From Triticum aestivum (Eukaryota; Streptophyta; Magnoliopsida; Poales; Poaceae), in NCBI RefSeq assembly GCF_018294505.1, contig NC_057809.1, forward strand, positions 512,851,693 to 512,915,692: a DNA stretch of 64,000 nucleotides, given 5' to 3'. Below the pieces are notes generated by a model, which worked only from the letters and a program-made list of their open reading frames with translations, was not told the origin of the DNA and ran no database searches. Both the position numbers and the translations under genes were made by a program. Positions 47,109-59,497 of the stretch are shown here, one piece after another (within the stretch, counting starts at the first letter, position 1; each line of letters starts with the position of its first letter).

Positions 47109-48371
47109 CAGGACCTACGCCAGAGGTTCTGGTGGACTAGGATGAAGAGAGAAATTGCTCAGTATATTGCTAATTGCGACGTCTGTCGTCGTGTAAAAGC
47201 AGAGCATCAACGGCCTGCTGGCACCCTTCAACCCTTAGCTATTCCTGAATGGAAATGGGATAAAATTGGTATGGATTTCATTACCGGTTTTCCCAGGACC
47301 AAGAGAGGGAATAATGCTATTTTCGTCGTTGTCGATCGTCTTTCCAAAGTAGCCCATTTCCTACCTATTCGTGAGAGTATAACCGCTAGTCAGCTAGCAG
47401 ACTTATACATCTCCCGAATAGTGTCTCTCCATGGTGTTCCTTTGGAAATTAACTCGGATCGAGGAAGTATTTTCACCTCTCGATTTTGGGAAAGTTTCCA
47501 AAATGCTATGGGAACCCGTCTCTCCTTTAGCACCGCTTTCCACCCTCAGTCGAGTGGTCAAGTGGAACGCGTCAACCAGATTCTAGAAGACATGCTTCGA
47601 GCCTCTGTTATCTCATTCGGAATGGATTGGGAGAAGTGCCTTCCATTTGCCGAATTCGCTTACAACAACAGCTATCAATCTAGCTTGGGTAAAGCCCCTT
47701 TTGAAGTTCTCTATGGACGACGGTGTCGAACACCCCTTAACTGGTCAGAGACCGGGGAAAGACAATTCTTTGGCCCGGATATGATTCAGGAAGCAGAAGA
47801 GCAAGTTCGCATCGTTCGTGAAAAGTTGAAAACAGCCCAATCTCGTCAAAAGAGTCAATATGACCGAAAACATAAGGCTATGACTTTCGAGGTTGACGAG
47901 AAGGCTTATCTTCGGGTTACCCCTCTGAAGGGAACCCATCGTTTCGGTATCAAAGGCAAATTGGCTCCTCGTTACATTGGACCTTTTCGCATTCTCGCCA
48001 AACGAGGAGAAGTTGCCTACCAGTTGGAACTACCTCCGCACCTCTCCAGAGTCCACGATGTCTTCCACGTTTCTCAACTCAGGCGTTGCTTCTCGGATCC
48101 TATCCGTGGAGTGGACCACGAAACGCTTGATCTCCAAGATAATCTTACATATCGAGAGTACCCCATTCGTATCCTCGATCAGGCCGAGCGTACCACTCGA
48201 CGTCATAATATCAAGTTTCTCAAAGTACAATGGTCGCACCATTCTGAGGATGAAGCAACTTGGGAAAGGGAGGATCGTCTTCGACTTGAGTATCCCGCCT
48301 TCTTTCCGGAGGAACCCAAATCTCGGGACGAGATTCTTTTGAGTGGGGGTGAGTTGTCACATCCTAGTTAG
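47109..48371 (+). pseudogene. pol: Chromovirus integrase
   Basis: Same frame as RT, open after the TAA to 48371, where it reads 17 bases into the 3' LTR. From the first Met (47142): CDVCRR completes the zinc finger, core D45 (MDFITGF), D106 (NSDRGS) and E142 (GQVERVN) give the D,D-35-E triad, followed by the C-terminal GPF/Y-type region (PRYIGPFRI) and a chromodomain-like tail (KFLKVQWSHHSEDEATWERED). The integrase catalytic core looks complete. Confidence 0.9.
48341..48354 (+). other. Chromovirus polypurine tract
   Basis: gagtgggggtgagt directly before the 3' LTR; it overlaps the end of the integrase frame. Confidence 0.85.
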
Positions 48372-51300
48372 CCATGCATTAGAGTGTTGCATCATGTTTA
48401 CTCTTTCATCAGAAACCTGAAATGGGGATGACAGAACCCCCAGTCCCCTCTGAATCCAATTAGGGTTTACTAAAAACTTTTTCAATGAACCTGAAATGCC
48501 CTTCTAAAATGCCCATCATTTTTGTCTTGGTTCAGAACCTCTGCCAAAAGTGGTGCACATTTTCCTAGGCCAGCTTAGGGTTTTTGAATTAAATCATAAA
48601 TATTTGAATTTGGGCATTTAAAATTATATAAAATATTTAAATGCTCAAATATCTCCAAACTAAAATGTTTCATGTTGGAAATAATCCAACTATGGACCAG
48701 GAGTAGTTTGGTGATTTTAGGAGTAGCCTAAGTATTTTATTTAATTCAACAAAGTTGCAGAAGTATTAAAAAAACAGAAAACAGAAAGAAATGGAAAAGC
48801 TTACCTGGCGCCTGCTCCCGGCCCACCTGCCGGCCCAGCCCAGTGCCGCTCCAGCGAGCTGCTTGCCGGCCAGGCAGGCAGGCAGGTGCCCGACGGCGAT
48901 CGCAGCGCGCGCCACGCACCTGCTCGCCGCCTCGCTCCCCGTGCCCGGTGACGTCGTGGACCGGCCTCCCTCGCTCCCCCGAACCCCCCAGACACCCCCT
49001 CTCCTCTCCAGCTCCTCCCCCTCGTGCTCCCCCGCCATGACCGACGCCACCATCGCCGTGCCTTCGTCGTAGCCGTGCTCCCCGCCGCTCGTGCGTCCTC
49101 TCACCGTGTCCAGGAGCTCCGCCGCTGTCCACTCCATCGAGCAAGCCGAGCCCCGAGCGCTCGCAACGCCCGAGTCCACCGCAACGACCTCGCCCGAACC
49201 GCCGTCGCCGGAGATCCCCTTCAACGCCGTCGTCGCTCCGGTCCATCTCCGGCCACACCAAGGGCTTCGTCGCACTCACTGTGAGCTTAGCCATCTTCCC
49301 CTTCCTTCCGTTCTTGCTCCCGAGCCGTGTAGCGATCTCCCGGAGTTCAACCGCACCCACCGCCGTGGAGCTCGTCGCCGACGTGCTCCCGGTCACCCTC
49401 CGGCCACAAACTGGTGTCCATCATACTCACCGTGTCACTTAGCACCTAGCTAGCTACTCCCCGAGCCTCACCGACCCCTTTAGCGTCAAGTTCGTCTTCG
49501 GCCGAACCCTGGTGGCCGCCAAAGTCGTCGCCGGCGCCAACTCCGGCCACCCCGACCCCAACGGACTCCACCAAGAGCTGCGGCTCGTCCTCAGCTCCAC
49601 TCCGGTGGTCTCCGCGACCCATTTGGTGGCCGAAACAGCCAAAACCACTTCCGCCGCCGCGTCGGGCTCGCCGGCGGCTAAACGCCGGTGCAGCCGACCC
49701 GGGTTTGACCACGGGTGGGCCCTGGTTGACTCCCCTGAGTCAATGACAGGTGGGGCCCAGCCCTGTTAATTAAACAGGTTTAGTTTTAATTAAACTTTAA
49801 TTAATTTAATCACCCTGACATGCGGGACCCACTGTCAGGTTTGACCCGGACGTGTTCCGTTGACCTGCTGACGTCACACTGACGTCAGGCTGACGCAATA
49901 ATTGATTTTCTGGAATTATTCTAATATAGGAAATTCCAGAATATAATTTAAACTTCAAAAATTCATAACTTTTATTCTGTAACTCCAAATCAGACAAATT
50001 ATATATGAAAAATGATCAGAAAAATCCAATCTATCCATCTGTACTATTTTCATGCATGATTAAACAAGTTAACCTGATATTTAATGCAGAACAAGGAAAA
50101 GCACTTTAAAAGGCCATGTTTGAGTTTGAAATTTGAATCTTTGATTCAAATTGGTTCAAACCCTTCTGGTCTTAGTTGCATTAGCCCAACACACTCATAT
50201 TGCTATGTTTCATGCATGCATCATATTGTTGCACATTGTTTGGTGATGGTTGTGTATCGGTGTTCTTTGCGGCAGGATCTGCCTCCGAGGAGTATCGTGA
50301 TTACCCTAACGAAGAACCATATCAGTGCATCGAACCATCAGGCAAGCAACCAACCATTTGATCATATCGATACAATCCCATGTTCTCGCTCCTGCTCTCT
50401 TTTACTGCATTAAGACAACGCGTTTCAAACTGCTGTGTGCTACGGTAGCTGAACCCACTTCCTCTGCATGACCTGTCATTGCCACAGTAACTAGATGAAA
50501 CCCACTAGCATGTGTAGGAGTTGATTGAGCCATATGTATGTGTTATTCCTACCTTGCTATGCCTGCTATGCATTAGAGTCGTGTCAGGTCTGGTTCATCT
50601 GGGTGATGGGCTAGAGTGAAATGATTATGTCGGTAATGGGAGTGGTGTGGTGAACACGATTTGGTAAAGGTATCGATGAGAGGCCATGTAGGAGTACATG
50701 GTGGGTTGTTTCATTGAAGCCGACCTTAAGCACTGAGATCTGTATGTGTGATTTAAGAATCAGCTACTACCATACATTGGGCCCGAAACCAATGGACCCT
50801 CTCGGCTTCTTATTCACCCTAGTTCTCCGTCCAGGAGTTGCAAGTAGTTTCTGGTGTTTGTAGCCTACTGGAGGCCGTGGACAGCGCTGACCGTAGGGGT
50901 GGGCTGTGATGCGGTAGGTACGTGGCCGGGTGTACCGAATACCCGTTAGGTATCTCAGGAACCCTGTTCACATCGTTCGGGGCCGTATGGGAAACCTCGG
51001 CCGGACTCCCTGCGGATGGAACCTGGATAGGCGATAAACCTGGACTGGAGGCTTAGGTGATTAGGTAGGTCGTGGCCGACACCCACGTTGGGCTTCCGCT
51101 TGAAGGTTGCCGAGTACATGTCGTGTAAACGACGGTAAGTGGTGAGAGCGTGTATGAAGAAGTACACCCCTGCAGGGTTATCATGATCTATTCGAATAGC
51201 CGCGTCCGCGGTAAAGGACTACTTGGTTGCCTATACAGTTCATAGACAAGTAAATGGAAACTACTAAAAGCCTCAAGATAAGTGTGAGTGCCGAGGATGG

Positions 51301-52401
51301 CTCTTCCGTAGGAAGACGGAGGTGGATCCTCGGTAGTGTATTGAATTGGTGAGTAGTGGACTCGTGTACGCAAAACCATTTCAAGTTGGAGTCTCGTAGG
51401 TTAGCCTAGCCAAGAGTCAAAGCTGGCTTGCTGCAACAACTCCACCAACCCTTCTTGATAATATGCATGTATGTAGGATCTGATGTAAGTCTTGCTGAGT
51501 ACCTTTGTACTCATGTTGCTATAATTTACATTTTTACAGAAGACGCTGCAACCCCTTCTGATGGGTTCTACGTAGACGTTGACATCAATGAGTAGGCTAA
51601 GGCCCAGGTGGTGATCCTGAGCTTGTGAAGGACCTCGTAGTATAGCTAGGCTTTCCAAGCCTCTTTTATTTTACTAGTTGTCTGTACTCAGACAAGTTAC
51701 TTCCGCTGCTGGTTTGTATGACTGTATGACTTGAATGCTGGGTCGTGTGACCCGTACCTTTGTGTATGTTATGTATGGCTCTCTGAGCCTTAAATAAAGT
51801 ACTTGTGTCGTAGAGTCATGTTGTGATGCCTTGTTGTATTTGCACATATCGAGCATATTGTGTGTATGATTGAAATGCTTGGTATGTGTGGGATCTGACT
51901 ATCTAGTTGTTTATCCTTAGTAGCCTCTCTTACCGGGAAATGTCTCCTAGTGTTACCGCTGAGCCATGGTAGCTTGCTACTGCTCTGGAACACTTAGGCT
52001 GGCCGGCATGTGTCCTTCTTCGTTCCGGTGTCTGTCCCTTCGGGGAAATGTCACGCATTGAGTACCGGAGTCCTGTTAGCCCGCTACAGCCCGGTTTACC
52101 GGAGTCCTGCTAGCCCAGTGCTACAGCCCGGACCCACTTGCTGATGACCGACACGTTCGAAGCTGGGTCATGGATGCCTGTCCCTGTAAGTCTGTGCCAC
52201 TTTGGGTTTATGACTAGTCATGTCAGCCCGGGCTCCTTATCATATGGATGCTAGCGACACTATCATATATGTGAGCCAAAAGGCGCAAACGGTCCCGGGC
52301 AAAGGTAAGGCGACACCCGTGGGGATACCGTGCGTGAGGCCGCAAAGTGATATGAGGTGTTACCGGCTAGATTGATGTGACATCGAGTCGGGGTCCTGAC
52401 A
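48355..52401 (+). repeat. Chromovirus 3' LTR (4047 bp)
   Basis: Differs from the 5' LTR by scattered transitions and by a segment near 49200-49230 (about 25-30 bp longer than the 5' LTR). Confidence 0.9.
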
Positions 52402-52434
52402 CTGCTTCTCCTTACGCCGGATATGATTATGCAG

Positions 52435-54033
52435 TCCGTCCCGAGCCCGTATCGATGTATCTTCGTCGGACGGTTCTTTGGACTCGTCGGATATGAATAG
52501 CGATTCACTTCCGACCGCCTCCACCCCTTGCCCTACGGACAACGTCGAGGTGTTGTCTCAAAAGGCACCGATCCTAGGGGAGGTAGTCCTGGGTGCGCCT
52601 CGAGGCGACCTTCCGGACCCTGGGCGCAAAGGGAGCAAGATTCCCACGGGCTCCCAGTTCGGCCCCCAGCCGAACACTGTGCCAGAACCTTCGGTGGTTC
52701 CGGACTCTGGCAGGCAACCTCCCGTTAAGGGGGGCAAGCCGCCTGTGCCGGTGGCCTCTGTCCATCCAGAGGCATCGGACAACTTGCTGGAAGCACTTCG
52801 CGGCGCTTCCATCGATGAAGAGCACCGCACTATCATGAGTGCGTTGATCGAGAAAGTTCAGTCCGCCAAAAACTGACTAACTGAAGTTTGTGCCAGCCTC
52901 CAACAGGCTTTCAGGTAAGCAATGAAAACATAGGAAAATATTACCGCATAGACAGTAGCCCCTGATGCTCTATTTGGAGTCTAATCATAATATGTCTATG
53001 TGCATATGCAGGCTTCACTACTGGCTACTGCCGCGCGTACTGTGGAGGTCGCTGCACTGAAGCGGGACCTTGACCGGTCCGAGGACGAGCTCGACCTTAC
53101 CAAGAGGCAGCTCGAGGAGAGCAAAGGTAAGAAATACCTTGTCTATATATTACAAAAGAAATTTGCTTATAAAATAATAGGATCATCATGAATTTGCCAG
53201 GGGCCACAACCGAGGTGGCGACCCTGAAGAAGGCGTTGTCCGAGGCCAAAGACAAAGCGGCCAAGGAGCGCATTGAACGGGAAAAACAAGAAGCCCAGGT
53301 AGGCGAGGTGCAGCAAGAGCTCGAAGCTCTCGCCAAAAAACACGAGTCCTTGGATCTTGACTCTACGACGTGAGAGTCCGAGCTTGCAAAGGCACTCGAA
53401 AGCGCATAGAGCGCCAAGGCTGAAGCCCACAAGGCCCTCCAGGAGATTGATGCGATGAAGAAGATAGCAGCGGGTAATGCATTCATTATGCAAAGCAAGC
53501 ATGTGAAGGAAACTTTCCTTTTACTTACCCGAGTTTGGAGCTCTCCAGGAGCGTTCACAGATCTTCCCTGCAGTGTGCTGGATGCCGCGGAGTTTTACCG
53601 AGCTGAGGAGGGGAGCTCGACGGAAAAGTTGTTTTGTTCTTAGTATACTGGGACCGAACACCCAATGCCCTTGAGCGACCAGCTGAAGCAACTGGTCGAG
53701 CTTCACAAGGCGGCCGAACAGGCCATGAAGGGTCTTATAGTCCGGATGTGGCCTGGCGATCCCCTGCCTAGCAGCTACTTCGGTCTGGTGAGGTGGCTTG
53801 TGGATGGCTGCCCGTGGCTTGAAGTCCTAAAGCGGTCCGTCTGCATCGAGGGTGCGTGCAGGGCTTTTGCCCGGGCAAAGGTGCACTAGGCGAAGCTGGA
53901 TGCCGTAAAGCTGGTGAAGGAGGGGCCACCGAAAGGCAAGGAGCATCGCTGCCCCAAAATGTATTATGACAGTGTCCTGAAGGGTTCCCGCCTTGTGGCG
54001 GAGGAATGTGCTAAAGATGTAATTTTTGAATGA
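52435..54033 (+). pseudogene. Fatima copy 2 antisense gene, exons 3-5
   Basis: Resumes after the chromovirus: acceptor ...ATGCAG at 52434, exon 3 52435-52914, intron 52915-53011 (97 bp), exon 4 53012-53126, intron 53127-53200 (74 bp), exon 5 53201-54033. Exon 4 is 115 bp in both Fatima copies. Exons 4-5 encode a heptad-like coiled coil (LKRDLDRSEDELDLTKRQLEE; QQELEALAKKHESL) and end with SSYFGLVRWLVDG and ARAKVH...CAKDVIFE. Stops lie in exon 5 (53371-53373, 53408-53410, 53641-53643 and 53887-53889). Short frames here are pieces of this gene. Confidence 0.7.
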
Positions 54034-54432
54034 ACATGCTCATGTGATCCTGTAATGTGAAATGAGTTCATTTGCGCTATGCAACACTTTTTGAATTTAA
54101 AATATTACCTTCTGAGTGGCCGTTTATAAAATCTAAGAGTTGGCCAGTCGTCGGCTTCTGCCCCCATGTAGCTAGTATTGGGGTGTTCGGGATAAACCTG
54201 AACACTCTTTATCCCAATTTTGGGTCCTTCGAGGGAGGTATTCAGCACAACGAACCAGGCAGTCCGACTATAAGGCTTTATCACTCTCACTTAGCCATAG
54301 AAGTCTACAATTTTAAATTTTGGCGAAGCCCCTAGTATTCAGAAGGCCGAATTTGGGGCGCTACATACGCCTAAGTCGGGCAAGGCCGACTCCTCGCCCG
54401 AAGCGGAAAAAGTCTTTAAGGACTTGAGACCT
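54034..54432. other. Fatima copy 2 internal DNA
   Basis: No gene. Continues at 61031 after the inserted element. Confidence 0.6.
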
Positions 54433-55927
54433 TGATAACCCACAATTATAGGGGATCAATTGTAGCCTCTTTCGACAAGTAAGAGTGTCGAACCCAACGA
54501 GGAGCTAAAGGTAGAACAAATATTCCCTCAAGTTCTATCGACCACCGATACAACTCTACGCACGCTTGACGTTCGCTTTACCGGAAACAAGTATGAAACT
54601 ACAAGTACTTTGTAGGTGTTTTTGGGTAAGCTTGGAAGAAAGTAAAGAGCACGTAAATAAAAGCTAGGAGCTATTTAGATAAAGACACACCTAAATTAGT
54701 TTTAGTAAAGATCTTTTGTCAACAAGAAAGTTATTTGTCCCTAGGCAATCGATAACTAGACCGATAATCATTATTGCAATTTCATTTGAGGGAGAGGCAT
54801 AAGCTAACATACTTTCTCTACTTGGATAATATGCACTTATGATTGGAACTCTAGCAAGCATCCGCAACTACTAAAGATTCATTAAGGTAAAACCCAACCA
54901 TAACATTAAAGCATCGAGTCCCCTTTATCCCTTACGCAAACAACCTACTTACTCGGGTTTGTGCTTCTGTCACTCACGCCACCCACCATAAGCAAATCAT
55001 AAGCATATTGCAAACCCTACAGCGGGAATCCCTCACGCTTGCGCGACACGGAGAGCACCATAGGACAGCACCAATAATAAAACATACAACTCAAACCAAT
55101 CACGATCATCAAATAGCCATTAGGACAAAACAGATCTACTCAAACATCATAGGATAGCCATACATCATTGGGAAATAATATATAGCGTTGAGAACCATGT
55201 TTAAGTAGTGCATAGAGGGGGGAAGAGTTGGTGATGATGGCGGTGAAGTTGTTGGTGAAGATCGCGGTGATGATGATGGCCCCCGGTGGCACTCCGGTGC
55301 CACCGGAAGCGAGGGGGGAGAGCCCTCCTCCTTCTTCTTCTTCCTTGACCTCCTCCCTAGATGGGAGAAGGGTTTCCCCTCGGGTCCATGGCCTCCATGG
55401 TGTGGGAGGGGCGAGAGCCCCTCCGAGATTGGATCTGTCTCTCTGTTTCTCTCTGTTTCTGCGATCTCAGATTCTTCCCTTTCACCGTTTCTTATATTCC
55501 CGGAGATCCGTAACTCCGATTGGGCTGAAATTTTAACACGGTCACTATCCGGATATTTGATTTCTTGCGACGAAAGAAGGGCTCCAACCGCCTTACGGGG
55601 TGGCCACGAGGGTCATAGGCACGCCTGACACCCTGGGGCGCCCCCCCTACCTCATGCCCCCCTCAGGCACCGTCTCGCGATGATTCCACTTCCCAAAATT
55701 CATAAATATTCCAAAATAAATCTCCGTAAGTTTTTATTCCATTTGGACTCCGTTTGTTATGGGTTTTCTGTGAAACAAAAAAACATGCAACAAACAGGAA
55801 CTGGCACTAGGCACTGGATCAATATGTAGTCCCAAAAATAATATAAAAAGTTGCCAAAAAGTATATGAAAGTTGAATAATATTTGCATGGAACAATCAAA
55901 AATTATAGATACAACGGAGACGTATCA
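54433..55927 (-). repeat. 3' LTR of the pol-less element (1495 bp)
   Basis: Same order as 59498-61025. The plus-strand frame 55228-55536 has a counterpart at 60325-60633 but is only LTR sequence. Confidence 0.9.
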
Positions 55928-58032
55928 GCATCCCCAAGCTTAATTCATGCTCGTCCTCGAGTAGGTAAATGATAAAAAAGATAATTTTTGATGTGGAATG
56001 CTACCTAGCATAATCTTGATCATATGTCTAATCATGGCATGAATATTAAGACACGAGTGATTCAAAGAAATAGTTTATCCTTTGACATAAAAATAATAAT
56101 ACTTCAAGCATACCAACCAATTAATTATGTCGTATTGAAATAACATAGCCAAAGAAAGCTCATCCCTACAAAATCATATAGTCTGGCTATGCTCCATCTT
56201 CACCACACAAAGCATTCACATCATGCACAACCCCGATGACAAGACAAGCAATTGTTTCATACTTTGACGTTTCTCAAACCTTTTCTACTTTCACGCAATA
56301 CATGAGGGTGAGCCATGGACATAGCACTATAGGTGGAATAGAATATGATGGTGGGGGTTATGTGGAGAAGACAAAAAGGAGAAGATAGTCTCACATCAAC
56401 TAGGCGTATCAATGGGCTATGGAGATGCTCATCAATAGATATCAATGTGAGTGAGTAGGGATTGCCATGCAACGGATGCACTAGAGCTATAAGTATATGA
56501 AATCTCAAACTGATACTAAGTGGGTGTGCATCCAACTTGCTTGCTCATGAAGACCTAGGGCATTTGAGGAAGCCCATCGGGAATATACAAGCCAAGTTCT
56601 ATAATGAAAATTCCCACTAGTATATGAAAGTGATAACTCAAGAGACTCTCTATATGAAGAACATGGTGCTACTTTGAAGCACAAGTGTGGTAAAAGGATA
56701 GTAACATTGCCCCTTTTTTTGCGGGCTTCTTTGCCCCCCCCCTTTTTATTTAGGCTTCTTTGGCCTCTCTCTTGGGGGGGGGGGCAATGCTCTAATAATG
56801 ATGATCATCACACTTTTATTTACTTACAACTCAATATTACAACTCGATATCTAGAACAAGGATATGACTCTATATGAATGCATCCGGTGGTGTACCGGGA
56901 TGTGCAATGATCTAGCGTAGCAATGACATCAAAAAATGGACAAGCCATGAAAACATCATGCTAGCTATCTTACGATCATGCAAAGCAATATGACAATGAA
57001 TGCTCAAGTCATGTATATGATGATGATGAGAGTTGCATGGCAATATATCTCGGAATGGCTAGGTATGGTGGCTGTTTTGAGGAAGGTATATGGTGGGTTT
57101 ATGGTACCGGCGAAAGTTGTGCGGTACTAGAGAAGCTAGCAATGATGGAAGGGTGAGAGTGCATATAATCCATGGACTCAACATTAGTCATAAAGAACCC
57201 ACATACTTATTGCAAAAATCTATTAGTCATCGAAACAAAGTACTACGCGCATGCTCCTAGGGGGATAGATTGGTAGGAAAAGACCATCGCTCGTCCCCGA
57301 CCGCCACTCATAAGGAAGACAATCAATAAATACCTCATGCTCCGACTTCGTTACATAACGGTTCACTATACGTGCATGCTACGGGACTTGCAAACCTCAA
57401 CACAAGTATTTCTCAATTTCACAATTACTCGACTAGCATGACTCCAATATCACCATCTTTATATCTATTGCAAGGAATCAAACATATCATATTCAGTGAT
57501 CTACAAGTTTTATGTAGGATTTTATGACTAACCATGTGAATGACCAGTTCCTGTCCTCTCTCTAAATAGATATAAGTGAAGCACAAGAGTTTAATTCTTT
57601 CTACAAAAGATATGCCCACGCTCTAACAAGTATAAGTGAAGCAAAAGAGCATTCTACAAATGGCGGTTGTCTATGTAAAGAGAAACAGGCAATCCAAACT
57701 TCAAATGATATAAGTGAAGCACATGAAGCATTCTATAAAGCCATACTCAAAAGATATAAGTGAAGTGCAATGAGCATTCTATAAATCAACCAAGGACTAT
57801 CTCATACCAGCATGGTGCATAAAAAGAAAAATAAAAACCTAAATGCAAAAGATGCTCCAAGACTTGCACATATCGCATGAACAAAATGAATCCGAAAACA
57901 TACCGATATTTATTGAAGAAAGAGGGGATGCCTACCCAGCATCCCCAAGCTTAGACGCTTGACTCTCTAAAACTTCCGGGTTGTCTCGTTGGCAGCGCTT
58001 TCTTTAAAGCCATTAAGCTAGGCATATAGTGC
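55928..58032 (-). other. Non-coding 3' internal region of the pol-less element
   Basis: No gene seen. Contains at least four copies of a ~35-bp phrase with gatataagtgaagcacatga and gcattctataaa (about 57565-57790), a C-run (about 56736-56745) and a G-run (about 56775-56786). Confidence 0.7.
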
Positions 58033-59373
58033 TCAAGTAATGGATCCACCCAGATCCCAAGGTATATCAAAGCCAATTTTAATTAACAATGATTTGTAAT
58101 TTAGTAGTGAGCACAAAGCAACATATATCATGTAACTACGAAGTCTAACTCTCTTCCTATGCATCGGCATATCATAAAAGAACAATTCATGCATACATAG
58201 TAAAGGCCAATGCATAGTATAAACAGTTTCTTGCAATTTTGTCATATTGGAAACATAGAGAGGTGGAGATATAGTTCCTCTCTCATAATAATTGCAAGTA
58301 GGAGCAGCAAGCACATGCATATTATATTCATCAAAATCATCATGTGCAACGGTAAAAGGCAACCCATCAATATAATCCTTAATAAGTGCAAACTTCTCCG
58401 ATATAGTGTAGTTGGGAGAATTCAAAAAGATAATAGGACTATCATGTGTGGGTGCAATAGCAACAATTTCATGTTTAACATAAGGAACTATAGCAAGTTC
58501 ATCTCCATAAGCATAATTCATATTGGCATCTTGGCCACAAGCATAGCAAGCATCATCAAAAAGGGATATTTCAAAAGAATCAACGGGATCATAACAGTCA
58601 TCATAGCAATCATCCTTCAGTAAGCACAAAGGGAATTTAAACAATGTATGAGTTGAAGAGTTACTCTCATTAGAAGGTGGGCACGGGTAGCTAATCCTCT
58701 CTTCCTCCTTTTGTTATTCGCTCTCCTCATCATCTTTTTCATCCAATGAGCTCATAGTTTCATCAATTTCTTCTTCCATAGACTCCTACAAAATATTAGT
58801 TTCTTCTTGGGCAGGGGAGTACTCCTCAATATATTGTTTAACATAGGCATTAGAAGCATAATTCTCATAACAATATTCAAGTATGGCAAAATTTTCAGAA
58901 TTGTAAAGAGTAGCATCATACTTTTGAATCAAAGAAGCAATTTCAAAAGCACCCTTAAAAGCAACAAATTCTTCAATTAGTTGAACATCATAGTAACTAT
59001 AAGCACCTTTAGCATACGAAGATACGATTCCATTATCACTAAACTCACATTGGTAGGGAAGGTGTTTCTTAGGGTTTTCAGAACAACAAGTAAAGTCATA
59101 ATAATAGCATAAATTCCAAGCATAGCATTGCATAGTATTAATTTGATGCTGTAAAAGTTTCCCTTTTTGAGATATACGGTGTCGCACATAACAAGCATGC
59201 TCATCTAAAGATTTTTCCTCAACTAAGCTAGTTGGGGTTTCAGCACGAGCACATAGGGATCGAAGATGATCCAAGTAATAAGCTTCAGCAGTGTGATAGA
59301 TTGTGATTGGTTCTTCAACCATTGGTTCAGTAGGTACAACTAATTTTTTTGGTATTTTGCGTTTCCTACCCAT
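58033..59373 (-). pseudogene. Long ORF of the pol-less element, two in-frame stops
   Basis: ATG at 59373 (MGRKRKIPKKLVVP, a basic start like plant gag) opens a frame of about 446 codons ending at 58033, interrupted by TAG 58786-58788 and TAA 58714-58716. The stretch between the stops is very acidic (MEEEIDE, DEKDDEESE). The first half has the composition of a folded protein rich in Tyr and Glu with several Cys (CYYYDFTCC); the second half is Asp/Tyr/Cys-rich (DDCYDDCYD, CNYYERG). No CCHC knuckle or protease. Probably a gag-like protein of a family I cannot name. Confidence 0.55.
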
Positions 59374-59497
59374 AACTAAAGATAGGAAACAACTAAGAAC
59401 AGCAAATAAAAATTACTTAGTGATAAAGCAAACAAGCACACACGAGAATATTCACCCCACGCTATTGCTCCCCGGCAACGGCGTCAGAAAAAGGTCT

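Larger units (their letters stand above)
38317..52401 (+). mobile_element. Nearly intact Gypsy chromovirus with 4-kb LTRs
   Basis: LTRs 38317-42340 and 48355-52401 (TGTCACATCC...TCCTGACA). Primer site TGGCATCAGAGCC (42345-42357), polypurine tract gagtgggggtgagt (48341-48354). Flanking 5-mers are CTTCT and CTGCT, a target duplication with one mismatch. Order gag-protease-RT-RNaseH-integrase with a C-terminal chromodomain-like end and very long LTRs points to the Tekay/Del clade. I counted by eye about 30 substitutions between the LTRs, mostly transitions, plus a few indels, so the insertion is young (roughly a few hundred thousand years at usual grass rates). It sits inside intron 2 of the Fatima antisense gene. 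Confidence 0.9.

Noticed and set aside
55228..55536. 102-codon ORF also found at 60325-60633
   Set aside because: It is present twice only because it lies in the two LTRs of one element; no domain.
58210..58623. 137-codon plus-strand ORF
   Set aside because: Exact shadow of the minus-strand ORF of the pol-less element.
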